A stretch of 37,063 nt of DNA from an uncultured Clostridia bacterium (GTDB taxonomy: Bacteria > Bacillota > Clostridia > Oscillospirales > Acutalibacteraceae), in contig CANARN010000019.1 in assembly GCA_947364045.1 (NCBI GenBank), positions 1 through 37,063 of the forward strand. The letters are read 5' to 3'. Both the position numbers and the translations under genes were made by a program. This document shows positions 8,548-16,073 of the stretch, piece by piece. Within the stretch, counting starts at the first letter, position 1. Each line of letters starts with the position of its first letter. A model generated the notes under the pieces. That model worked only from the letters and a program-made list of their open reading frames with translations, ran no database searches and was not told the origin of the DNA.

Positions 8548-8580
8548 AAGCCAAGCGGTTTGCTGCCGCTTGGCTTTTTT
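8548..8580. terminator. Bidirectional terminator
   Basis: Perfect 11-bp stem (8548-8558 with 8566-8576, 7-nt loop) with TTTTTT on the plus side and TTTGTTTTT on the minus side. It serves the DUF3737 gene and the phosphodiesterase operon, whose last stop is at 8587. Confidence 0.85.
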
Positions 8581-8586
8581 ATGCGC

Positions 8587-9132
8587 TTATATTTTCATTT
8601 CATGATATGCTTTTCCATCTAAATCTTTCCACGTGAAAACTCCGTTTTCGAGGGTCATAAACCCGTGTGACGAGTTATTTTTCGGGATTGATACAGAGCC
8701 AGGATTCAGATAAAGATTTTCATTTCCGAATGTATCCCACGCAGGGATATGCGTATGCCCGTGAAGAAGAATATCACCCTCAGCAAAGGGTAAGGGAGTA
8801 TTGACATTGTGATTATGCCCGTGAGTAAAATAGATAAGCCGTCCGCCCTCACTCAGCACACCGTAATCCGCCATTATGGGAAAAGGCAATACCATTTGGT
8901 CAACCTCACCGTCGCAGTTTCCCCTTACACAAAGGATTTTATCGGCAAATTCACTCAGCATTTTTATTACAGCTTTAGGAGAATACTCCTTCGGCAAATC
9001 ATTTCTCGGTCCGTGATACAGAATATCGCCGAGCAAAATTATTTTATCTGCATTTTCATTTTTGAATGCACTCAGCATTTTTTCACAGTAAAACGCAGAA
9101 CCGTGAATGTCCGACACTATAAAATATTTCAT
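8587..9132 (-). CDS. YfcE-type metallophosphodiesterase
   Basis: 181 residues, the usual length. The calcineurin-like metal-binding motifs are in order: SDIHG (7-11), LLGDILYHGPRN (33-44), VRGNCD, FTHGH and HGHTH, followed by NPGSV. They form the di-metal (Mn2+-type) site of YfcE/MJ0936 phosphodiesterases, which cleave phosphodiester model substrates; the natural substrate is mostly unknown. ATG with AGAGGA upstream. It is the last gene of the PLC-MBL-PfkB-phosphodiesterase operon, 13 nt behind the kinase stop, and is closed by the terminator at 8548-8580. Context suggests a phosphoester in the same small-molecule route, which is inference. Confidence 0.9.
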   Translation of the reverse strand: MKYFIVSDIHGSAFYCEKMLSAFKNENADKIILLGDILYHGPRNDLPKEYSPKAVIKMLSEFADKILCVRGNCDGEVDQMVLPFPIMADYGVLSEGGRLIYFTHGHNHNVNTPLPFAEGDILLHGHTHIPAWDTFGNENLYLNPGSVSIPKNNSSHGFMTLENGVFTWKDLDGKAYHEMKI

Positions 9133-9145
9133 AAAGCAAATCCTC

Positions 9146-10045
9146 TTATTTAATAAATTCGGGATAAATTTCTTTTATATAGCTTTCAATGTCCGTTCGC
9201 GCCGCTTTGAGCGGTCCGGGCGTTTCCATTTTCAGAGAAACCGTTGCAGTGGCATACAAAAGCGAATGTGGAATGTCATTCGTAAGCCTTTCATTTATAT
9301 ATGCGGCAAAGGTGGTGTCCCCTCTCCCCGTTCTGCCGCTTAAATTTCTCGCTCTTATGGGGCAAGTGTAAATATTCTCACCGTCAAAAGCCAAAACCTC
9401 TGTGTTATGGGTAATAAGCACCTCTTTGGCTCCCCATCCGTAAAGAATTTTTGCCGCTTCGGCTCTGTCTGACGTTCCCGTCATAATCTCCGCTTCCGCC
9501 GCATCGGTCTTTAAAAAGTCAATATACGGCAGCATTTCTTTTTTATCCGCCCAATCCTCAAAGTACATTTCGCCCGTGTCTGTATTTACGTGTCGCAGGC
9601 ACGTTTGCACGTCAACAGCGATTTTACCTTTCTTTGCACATTCTTTAATCATTTCATTCGGGAAATCGCCGTAGACAAGTCCTGCAAAATGGTATATGTC
9701 CGCTGAAATTCTGTCGGGAATATCGGAAAGCTCAAACGGTGTGCCGACGGACAGACAAGAAGAATTTCTCCGCTCCTTGTCAGGCGTTAAATAAACATTT
9801 TTCATTGTAGTCGAATTTTCACACCAAACGGCATATATATCCTCTTTCGGGATTGTAAACTGTTCAAGTCTTTCGCTGTCCTTTTCCGCAAGACGTGTTA
9901 CTGCGGCAACACTATGCCCCAAAGCGTGCGCAGACGCTGACGAATAAAGCACTGCTCCGCCGCAAACAAATGCGCTGTTTCCTAAATGGTCAATGTTATT
10001 ATCCATTGAAATGTGCCCAATTATAATACTTTCGTAATGCTTCAT
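9146..10045 (-). CDS. PfkB-family carbohydrate/nucleoside kinase
   Basis: 299 residues. Ribokinase-fold features: N-terminal IIGHISMDNN, FVCGGAVLYSSASAHALGHSV (the GG switch and lid region), and the C-terminal anion-hole signature SGRTGRGDTTFAAY with the catalytic Asp in GRGD. Members phosphorylate sugars, inositol or nucleosides with ATP. The substrate is not readable; the short lid would fit a small polyol or sugar. AAGGAG precedes the ATG. It is 18 nt downstream of the MBL-fold gene and 13 nt upstream of the phosphodiesterase. Next to a PI-PLC-X protein an inositol substrate is a reasonable guess, no more. Confidence 0.85.
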   Translation of the reverse strand: MKHYESIIIGHISMDNNIDHLGNSAFVCGGAVLYSSASAHALGHSVAAVTRLAEKDSERLEQFTIPKEDIYAVWCENSTTMKNVYLTPDKERRNSSCLSVGTPFELSDIPDRISADIYHFAGLVYGDFPNEMIKECAKKGKIAVDVQTCLRHVNTDTGEMYFEDWADKKEMLPYIDFLKTDAAEAEIMTGTSDRAEAAKILYGWGAKEVLITHNTEVLAFDGENIYTCPIRARNLSGRTGRGDTTFAAYINERLTNDIPHSLLYATATVSLKMETPGPLKAARTDIESYIKEIYPEFIK

Positions 10046-10063
10046 TTTTATTCTCCTTTATTT

Positions 10064-10753
10064 TCAAAGAATATACGTTTTCAATTCCTCTGCAACTGTG
10101 ATGTTTTTGTAGGTCTTTAACTCCTCGGTCGGGTCAAAATCCGCTGACAAATGCGTTGCAATTATTTTTGCATAATATTTTTTTGACAGCTCAATTGCGT
10201 TTTCTGTGTTCATATGCGGTCCTTTAAAGCCTTTTGGCTTTGAGCAGTCGGCAAGAACGCAGTCGCTCCTCTCAAAGCATTTCGGAATATTTTCATTATA
10301 CACCGTATCGCCCGTATAGCAAAGCGTTTTTTCGCCATTTATTATGACTGCATAATCCGTAACTGTGTGATTCATTTTCAAAAATGACAGCGTCATACTG
10401 CCGATTTTTATTTCAGAATTTTCATTAATATTTATCACATTAAACTGAGGGTGGTCAAAAAGAATTTTGTACCACGGTGTGTCCTCTTTATGAGTGTAAA
10501 TATTAACAGTGTGGTCTAATTCCTCAAGCAGATAGCGAAACGGCAATAAGTCGCTGGTGTGGTCAAAATGCAGGTGGGAAATAAAAATGTGCTTGATTTT
10601 CTTTATATCTGCAATTCCCATAAGGCGTGACAGTGTTCCGCTGCCCATATCCATAACGAGATAATCGTCTTGATTTTTTACAAGATAGCCGCTTGCCGCT
10701 CCCGTTCCCGCCTTACCGTAAGGGCCATATTTCCCGAGTACAGTCAGTTCCAT
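10064..10753 (-). CDS. Metallo-beta-lactamase-fold hydrolase (RNase Z/phosphodiesterase-like)
   Basis: 229 residues. HLHFDH at 60-65 is the MBL metal motif (HxHxDH). It is followed by MNHTV, TGDT and ATHLS, which supply the remaining ligands. The compact, domain-free architecture and opening MELTVLGKYGPY resemble the YhfI/RNase Z-like group, which acts on RNA or cyclic phosphodiesters rather than beta-lactams. The start overlaps the stop of the upstream PLC gene by 10 nt, indicating translational coupling. The substrate is unknown; neighbours suggest a phosphodiester. Confidence 0.85.
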   Translation of the reverse strand: MELTVLGKYGPYGKAGTGAASGYLVKNQDDYLVMDMGSGTLSRLMGIADIKKIKHIFISHLHFDHTSDLLPFRYLLEELDHTVNIYTHKEDTPWYKILFDHPQFNVININENSEIKIGSMTLSFLKMNHTVTDYAVIINGEKTLCYTGDTVYNENIPKCFERSDCVLADCSKPKGFKGPHMNTENAIELSKKYYAKIIATHLSADFDPTEELKTYKNITVAEELKTYIL

Positions 10754-11643
10754 TTAAGTCCCTCCGAATACAGTTCTCTCAAATCCTCTTTAACATTGTT
10801 TTTCAGAAGATTCAGTCTTAAAATAAGCTCGCTTTTCATATAATCCTTCGTCATAAAATCCCCCGCAATAATATTTGCCTGCGAAAGATAATTTTCATTG
10901 CCCGCAATTTTGTCAATAATTTCGTGAAAATACGGACGCATACTCCCATCAAGCTTATAAGGCTGAGTAATTCCGATTTCGGTAAAGGGATTCGGCGTTT
11001 GCTGAGTCTGAAACCAATAAAGCCCTTCTGTGTGGCAGGTGTCAAAAAAGTCTGTTGCGTGAATACGAAAATTTTCCGCTTTCATGCCGTTTATTTTGCT
11101 GTCCCACGGTGTAATCTGCTCGCAGGGCTTGCTGAAGCGGTAGCTTTGCGCCTCATTTATGAGAATAAACCGCTTACCTGCATTTCTTATGTCCCCGATT
11201 GTAACATCGCCTATTTTGTCAAAATCGTAATAAGCATATTCTTCGGGATTTATATACTTTTTCAGCAGTGCATTCACTTTTTCGGGGTCTGCTTTATATT
11301 TCAGCGTTATCGGTCCGAATTTTTGCGGCTGATATTCTCTTATATCAAGGAGCAATATTTCAGTCGGATAATTTTCAAGAATTTCTTTAATATCCTTAAG
11401 AGCGTTTTCAAATAAATCGCCCTTTGTCACTCCGTGAGCAAGAAAAATTTCGCCGTTTTTACCCTCACTGAGTCTCAGGCAGAATTGCCTTATGCCGAAT
11501 TCAAACTGTTTCCGCAAGCCGTCCTTCTGACACTCAGCCATTTTTTTCATTCCGTAGCTGCCTGCATTGTGCGCTCCGGGTATGACAATTTGCGTCAGCT
11601 TTGCTTCATCCTTTATGAAGCTCATCCAGTTTTCGTAAATCAT
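10744..11643 (-). CDS. PI-PLC X-domain protein, cytoplasmic
   Basis: 299 residues. IPGAHNAGSY (His25) and FLAHG (His70) are the two catalytic histidines expected in bacterial phosphatidylinositol-specific phospholipase C. LLDIREYQ resembles the second barrel strand of the X domain. Such enzymes cleave phosphatidylinositol to diacylglycerol and inositol 1,2-cyclic phosphate. Unlike secreted Bacillus or Listeria enzymes there is no signal peptide, so it should act inside the cell or on a soluble phosphodiester. AAGGAGG precedes the ATG. It is the first gene of the operon and is divergent from the PHP gene. No clear promoter for this direction was identified in the 60-nt gap. Confidence 0.82.
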   Translation of the reverse strand: MIYENWMSFIKDEAKLTQIVIPGAHNAGSYGMKKMAECQKDGLRKQFEFGIRQFCLRLSEGKNGEIFLAHGVTKGDLFENALKDIKEILENYPTEILLLDIREYQPQKFGPITLKYKADPEKVNALLKKYINPEEYAYYDFDKIGDVTIGDIRNAGKRFILINEAQSYRFSKPCEQITPWDSKINGMKAENFRIHATDFFDTCHTEGLYWFQTQQTPNPFTEIGITQPYKLDGSMRPYFHEIIDKIAGNENYLSQANIIAGDFMTKDYMKSELILRLNLLKNNVKEDLRELYSEGLKWN

Positions 11644-11668
11644 AAAGCGTAAATCCTCCTTACAGCTA

Positions 11669-11697
11669 TTGACCGCTAAATAAAAGTTTGATAAAAT
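11669..11697 (+). promoter_or_regulatory. Promoter of the PHP-domain gene
   Basis: TTGACC (11669-11674), 17-nt spacer, TAAAAT (11692-11697). The predicted start near 11704 leaves a leader of only about 10 nt before the ATG at 11714. Confidence 0.55.
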
Positions 11698-11713
11698 AAA
11701 TTCGGTGATAAAA

Positions 11714-12739
11714 ATGAAGAAAATTTTACTTCCCGAACAAAATGAAAAATTAAAATATTACAAGGCTAACCTACACTGCCACTCAACAATTTCCGACGGT
11801 GCTAAATCCCCCGAGCAGTTAAAGGAGGATTACAAGGCACACGGGTACAGCATCCTCTCAATTACAGACCATGAGGTTTTTATTCCGCACAGCGAGCTTT
11901 CCGACAGTGAATTTCTTATGCTGAACGGATACGAAATTGAGGCGTGCGGAACAGGCGGCAAAACCTGTCACCTGTGCTTTGTAGCTCTTGAGCCTGATAA
12001 CACCGAAGAAGTCTGCTTCAGCAAAGCGCACCTTTGGGGCAACGCAAAGGAAAATGCAAAATATGTAAATATCAACAAAAAGACAAGTCTGCTTTTCAGA
12101 AAATACACGGGTCACGGAGTAAACAAGTTAATCAAAACAGGTAAAGAACACGGATTTTTCGTAACCTACAACCACCCCACTTGGAGTCTTGAGTCTTATC
12201 CGCAATATACACGGTACAAAAATGCAGACGCTATGGAAATCACCAATTACGGCTGTGTTGTTTGCGGCTATGACGATGACAACGGTCACGCTTATGACGA
12301 TATGCTGAGAAACGGCGAAAAGCTCTTCTGCATTTCAACTGACGATAATCACAATCTTTTTCCCGATTCCTCACCTGACTGCGACTCCTACGGCGGATAT
12401 ATTATGATTGCTTCGCCGTCACTTAATTACAGAGATGTTACCGCCGCTCTCAAAAAAGGAATGTTTTATTCCTCAACGGGTACATATCGGCACACAGGTC
12501 CCGAATTTCACGGCATAACATATGAAAACGGTGAGGTACATATCAAAACAGGCGATGTACGCTCCATTGCCTATATTCCCTGTTCCCGTGACTGCCAAAT
12601 TAAAAATGCCGAGGACGGAAAGTGCATTAACGAGGCGACCTTTAAAATAAAGAAAAACGAAAAATATTTCAGAATAGTAATTACCGACACATTCGGCTAT
12701 AAAGCATATTCAAACGCTTATTTTCCGAAAGAGTTTTAA
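11714..12739 (+). CDS. PHP-domain metal-dependent phosphoesterase
   Basis: 341 residues from the ATG at 11714 (GGTGAT just upstream); a GTG at 11705 is the alternative start. PHP motifs: ANLHCHSTISDG (HxH plus Asp), SITDHE, FVTYNHPTW and CISTDDNHN. They supply the trinuclear metal site seen in histidinol phosphate phosphatase and related phosphoesterases. An inserted Cys-rich stretch (CGTGGKTCHLC) and a beta-sandwich-like C-terminus are present. The family includes oligoribonuclease/3',5'-nucleotide phosphatase and 5'-3' exonuclease-like enzymes; the substrate is unknown. It is divergent from the phospholipase operon, with which it may be functionally linked. Confidence 0.85.
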   Translation: MKKILLPEQNEKLKYYKANLHCHSTISDGAKSPEQLKEDYKAHGYSILSITDHEVFIPHSELSDSEFLMLNGYEIEACGTGGKTCHLCFVALEPDNTEEVCFSKAHLWGNAKENAKYVNINKKTSLLFRKYTGHGVNKLIKTGKEHGFFVTYNHPTWSLESYPQYTRYKNADAMEITNYGCVVCGYDDDNGHAYDDMLRNGEKLFCISTDDNHNLFPDSSPDCDSYGGYIMIASPSLNYRDVTAALKKGMFYSSTGTYRHTGPEFHGITYENGEVHIKTGDVRSIAYIPCSRDCQIKNAEDGKCINEATFKIKKNEKYFRIVITDTFGYKAYSNAYFPKEF

Positions 12740-12769
12740 GTAGCATTATAACCTATAACATCTCATCCA

Positions 12770-12936
12770 CCGCTAAAGCGGTTCCCCTTCATTCTCACTT
12801 GCCGTGTAGGGACAGCCGACCCGGCTGTCCGAAATAAAATACGTTATCAATAGCACTTATCGCCACGGTGCGCCGAGGTCGGCGCACCCTACAAGTAGGG
12901 GACGATGCCACATCGTCCCAAGATGTCCACAGGACA
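12770..12936. repeat. Array of five short palindromes with GTAGGG heads
   Basis: Perfect hairpins: CCGCT/AGCGG (12770-12781); GGACAGCC/GGCTGTCC (12810-12830); GGTGCGCC/GGCGCACC (12867-12888); GGGACGATG/CATCGTCCC (12899-12919); TGTCC/GGACA (12924-12936). GTAGGG or GTAGGGG abuts the second and fourth. The third is followed by CCCTAC, the same head inverted. No coding frame was seen. This resembles GTAGGG-type dispersed intergenic palindromes found in Oscillospiraceae genomes (recalled, not searched). Confidence 0.7.
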
Positions 12937-12985
12937 CCCTCACCTTCGCTATGCCCAAACAGAATAATTTATATTATATCCTACC

Positions 12986-13018
12986 AAAACAGGACCGCAA
13001 ATGCGGTCCTGTTGCTTT
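12986..13018 (-). terminator. Terminator of the folD operon
   Basis: Perfect 11-bp stem ACAGGACCGCA/TGCGGTCCTGT directly past the folD stop (13019). The minus-strand tail is TTTTGG, a short U-run. The plus side has TGCTTTTT, so it may also stop read-through from the PHP gene. Confidence 0.7.
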
Positions 13019-13861
13019 TTACTTATTATTTTTAGACGCAGTTAGAGTGTTGTTAAGAAGCATTGTAATAGTCATTGGCCCTACGCCTCCCGGAACGGGA
13101 GTTATGAACGAGCATTTGTCCTTTACTCTCTCAAAATCCACATCGCCGCAAAGCTTGCCCTCAGCATTTCTGTTCATACCCACATCAATTACAACAGCCC
13201 CGTCCTTTACCATATCGGCTGTTACGAAATTCGCCTTACCTACAGCCGCAACAAGAATATCCGCACGGCGGCAGACCTCGGCAAGATTTTGAGTCTTTGA
13301 ATGGCAAACTGTCACTGTTCCGCTGTTTTGCAATAAAAGCATTGCCATTGGCTTGCCCACAATGTTGCTTCTGCCTATTACGACACACTCTTTTCCGCAG
13401 ATTTCAATGTTGTAGAATTTCAGCATCTCGATAATTCCTGCGGGCGTGCATGGCAAAAACGAGTGGTCGCCTATCATAATATGTCCCGTATTTACAGGAT
13501 GAAAAGCGTCAACATCCTTTTTGGGTGCTATTGAATTTATTACGGTTTTCTCATCAATATGCTTCGGCAACGGAAGCTGACAGAGAATACCGTCAACCCT
13601 ACTGTCCCCATTAAGTTTATTTATAAGCTCTAAAAGCTCTTCCGTTGTTGTTTCTTCGGGGAGTGCATATTCATAGGAATTTATTCCGACCTCCGCACAG
13701 CCCTTTTTCTTGTTGTTAACATAAACCTTTGAGGCAGGGTCATTGCCCACAATAATAACTGCAAGGCCTGTTTCCTTTCCGTTTTTTCTAAGGCTTGCAA
13801 CCTCATTTGTTATGCGTTCGCGAACCGCTGCCGAAACTGCTTTTCCGTCAATTATCTGCAT
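13019..13861 (-). CDS. folD: Bifunctional methylenetetrahydrofolate dehydrogenase/cyclohydrolase
   Basis: 280 residues, typical FolD length. It interconverts 5,10-methylene-, methenyl- and 10-formyl-tetrahydrofolate with NADP(H) in the cytoplasm. Signatures: SKVYVNNKKKGCAE (Tyr47, catalytic Lys51), DGILCQLPLPKHI, PCTPAGI, VVIGRSNIVGKPMA (Rossmann cofactor site) and TPVPGGVGPMT. The start is the ATG at 13861 behind AAGGAGAAG; an upstream in-frame extension to 13918 lacks a ribosome binding site and lies wholly inside lgt. The gene overlaps the lgt stop by 14 nt, so it is translationally coupled as the last gene of the M16-M16-lgt-folD operon. Confidence 0.96.
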   Translation of the reverse strand: MQIIDGKAVSAAVRERITNEVASLRKNGKETGLAVIIVGNDPASKVYVNNKKKGCAEVGINSYEYALPEETTTEELLELINKLNGDSRVDGILCQLPLPKHIDEKTVINSIAPKKDVDAFHPVNTGHIMIGDHSFLPCTPAGIIEMLKFYNIEICGKECVVIGRSNIVGKPMAMLLLQNSGTVTVCHSKTQNLAEVCRRADILVAAVGKANFVTADMVKDGAVVIDVGMNRNAEGKLCGDVDFERVKDKCSFITPVPGGVGPMTITMLLNNTLTASKNNK

Positions 13862-14783
13862 TTTTCTTCTCCTTATATTCATTAACCTTATACACATTTC
13901 TTCTGTGAATTTGAACAAACTTTACAATTGTTATTGTAAGACACAAAACGGCAATTACAAGTGAAAGCGCCTGCGATACGCGAATATTTGTATTTGCAAT
14001 GTAAAGGCTGTCTGTCCTAAGCCCCTCGACCACTGTTCGTTCCAATCCGTAAATCACACCGTAGCCGAGTATTAACTGACCGTCAAATTTTCTGAATCTT
14101 TTACAAACTATGTAAAGGATTAAAAATCCGAGCAGACACCAAACAGACTCATAAAGAAATGTCGGGTGAACGGGCTTAGAAGCTTCCATATCAATTCCGT
14201 TTGCTGACAAAGCTGCATAATTTGCATTGATATAATCCGCAACCTTTTCGCTCCACATACCCCAAGGCAAGTCGGTGTTTGTACCGAACGCCTCCTGATT
14301 TGTAAAGTTTCCCCAACGGCCTATTCCCTGACCGATAAGCACGCTCATTCCGAATAAATCAAGCAGCTTTAAAAAATTTAATCCGTTCTTTTTGCAGACA
14401 AAATATGCCGCCAGTATTCCTCCGATTATTCCGCCGTAAATTGCAAGACCGCCCTCCCAAATTTTGAAAATTGAGAGCAAATTGTCCTTATAGCTGTCCC
14501 ATTCAAACGCCACATAATAAAGGCGCGCTCCGATGATTCCCGCAACCGTGCCGTACAAAAGAACATCAAGCATTTTGTTTAAATCCATTTTCCATTTGTA
14601 CGCCATTCTTCCGCCGAAAAGTACGGCGAGAATGAAGCCGAATGCAATAATTACACCGTAGAATTTTATTGTAACATCAATGTCCCACCCGGGAATTGTA
14701 AATTCCACAAGATTTGCATAAACGTCAAATTTCCAGTCCAACGCAGGAAATTCAACTGCTGTATAGTCAGACAAAAACCGCAT
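13848..14783 (-). CDS. lgt: Prolipoprotein diacylglyceryl transferase
   Basis: 311 residues, multi-pass membrane protein. It transfers diacylglycerol from phosphatidylglycerol to the lipobox cysteine of prolipoproteins. Lgt signatures: the early FYGVIIAFGF helix, GARLYYV, the IGRWGNFTNQEAFG signature with essential Arg/Asn, HPTFLYESVW, and a conserved late GLERTVVEGLRTDS helix. ATG with AAAGGAG upstream, 12 nt after the M16 peptidase stop. Its C-terminal codons contain the folD ribosome binding site and start. Confidence 0.96.
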   Translation of the reverse strand: MRFLSDYTAVEFPALDWKFDVYANLVEFTIPGWDIDVTIKFYGVIIAFGFILAVLFGGRMAYKWKMDLNKMLDVLLYGTVAGIIGARLYYVAFEWDSYKDNLLSIFKIWEGGLAIYGGIIGGILAAYFVCKKNGLNFLKLLDLFGMSVLIGQGIGRWGNFTNQEAFGTNTDLPWGMWSEKVADYINANYAALSANGIDMEASKPVHPTFLYESVWCLLGFLILYIVCKRFRKFDGQLILGYGVIYGLERTVVEGLRTDSLYIANTNIRVSQALSLVIAVLCLTITIVKFVQIHRRNVYKVNEYKEKKNADN

Positions 14784-14795
14784 ATTTTGCTCCTT

Positions 14796-16073
14796 TCATT
14801 CCGCTTTAATAACGGACATTGAAGAATTATTTACGTCAATAGCCTCATTTAATCTTCTGTTTATATCCTCAACCGTAATACTTTCAAGAACCGCCAGACC
14901 GTCAAAGGAAGCGTCGCCGTTGAAATAATCGTTTATAAGAAAATTTGCCACAGCGTCAACATCGTCAAAGCCCATAATAAATTTGCCGTAATGCTTTTTC
15001 TTAATCCGCTCAAATTCGCGCCTGTCTATGCCTTCTGACTGCAAGCGTAAAATTTCTTCGTCAATTCTGCGTCTTACCTCTTCCGGATTTTCGCTCTCAC
15101 CTGAGAAAATGTGAGCGCCGTAGCCCAGCCCTTCAAAATATTCAGAATAAAAGGTTGTGTTAACAAGACCGCTTTCCATCATTTTTTCGTAAAGGGCAGA
15201 TGTTTTGCCTGCGATTATGTCAAGCATTATTTCGCTCTCTAAGGTCTGCTTTAATGTTCTGCGCGTATTTCCCACATCTTCCTTATAGCCTATTGCGAAC
15301 AAGGGTCTTGACACATCAAGGTGTTTTTCTGCGTAACGGCTTACAACCTCTTTGGGTTCATTTTCAAATTTACGTTCTATCTGCTTTTCCTCAGACGGCT
15401 TCAAAATTTTATCCGCAACAGCCAAAACCTCTTCTACAGTGACATTTCCTGCCACAGCCAACGCCATATTGTTAAGATTATAAAAAGCGTTATAACACTC
15501 GTACAAAAGGTCAGCCGTAATTTCGCTTATTGACTGCACTGTACCTGCAATGTCAATGCTTACGGGATGGGTTTTATACATTGCCTTTAAAAGAGTGAAG
15601 AGCGACGCCCAGGACGGCTCGTCATTAGTCATTTTTATTTCCTGACCTATTATTCCCTGCTCTTTACTGACGGTTTCGGGAGTAAAATACGGACTTGTCA
15701 CAAAGTCAAGCAATATTTCAAGGGATGCTGAAAAATTACCCGTGCAGGAGAAAAGATAGCAGGTCTTGTCAAAAGAAGTATAAGCGTTTGCCGAAGCGCC
15801 TGTTTCGGAATATCTTTCAAACGCGCCTCTCTCCTCGCTTTCAAACAGTTTGTGTTCAAGAAAATGCGCAATTCCCTCGGGAACGGTAATATATTCACCG
15901 TTTTTACCTGCCTTGAAGCAGTTGTCCGTTGAACCGTATTTTGTGCCGAAAATTGCATAGCAGGAAGAATAATTTTCCTTCGGATAGACAAAAATTTTAA
16001 GCCCTGACGAATGGTCTATCTCATAATATTTTTCATTTAAAATCTCATTCTTGATTTCTTTGATATTATTCAT
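14796..16073 (-). CDS. M16 zinc peptidase, catalytic member of a pair (YmfH-like)
   Basis: 425 residues. GIAHFLEHKLFE carries the inverted zinc motif HxxEH (His70, Glu73, His74), and the downstream Glu is present in the LDFVTSPYFTPETVSKEQGI region, so it should be active. Two ~200-residue M16 halves are visible; the second includes RPLFAIGYKED. Bacterial homologues of this size form heterodimers with a non-catalytic paralogue, here the upstream gene, which it overlaps by 8 nt. The ribosome binding site GAGGAAA lies in the end of that gene. It is cytoplasmic (no signal) with an unknown peptide substrate. Confidence 0.9.
   Translation of the reverse strand: MNNIKEIKNEILNEKYYEIDHSSGLKIFVYPKENYSSCYAIFGTKYGSTDNCFKAGKNGEYITVPEGIAHFLEHKLFESEERGAFERYSETGASANAYTSFDKTCYLFSCTGNFSASLEILLDFVTSPYFTPETVSKEQGIIGQEIKMTNDEPSWASLFTLLKAMYKTHPVSIDIAGTVQSISEITADLLYECYNAFYNLNNMALAVAGNVTVEEVLAVADKILKPSEEKQIERKFENEPKEVVSRYAEKHLDVSRPLFAIGYKEDVGNTRRTLKQTLESEIMLDIIAGKTSALYEKMMESGLVNTTFYSEYFEGLGYGAHIFSGESENPEEVRRRIDEEILRLQSEGIDRREFERIKKKHYGKFIMGFDDVDAVANFLINDYFNGDASFDGLAVLESITVEDINRRLNEAIDVNNSSMSVIKAE

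Noticed and set aside
8434-8622. 62-codon plus-strand frame
   Set aside because: It runs through hairpins and the bidirectional terminator into the opposite gene and has no ribosome binding site.
10924-11415. 163-codon plus-strand frame opposite the PI-PLC gene
   Set aside because: Shadow of a gene with both catalytic histidines intact; no start signals.
12740-13018. CRISPR array or tRNA gene in the palindrome-rich gap
   Set aside because: The palindromes differ in sequence and spacing, there are no repeated spacers, and no cloverleaf with a TTCGA-type arm was found.
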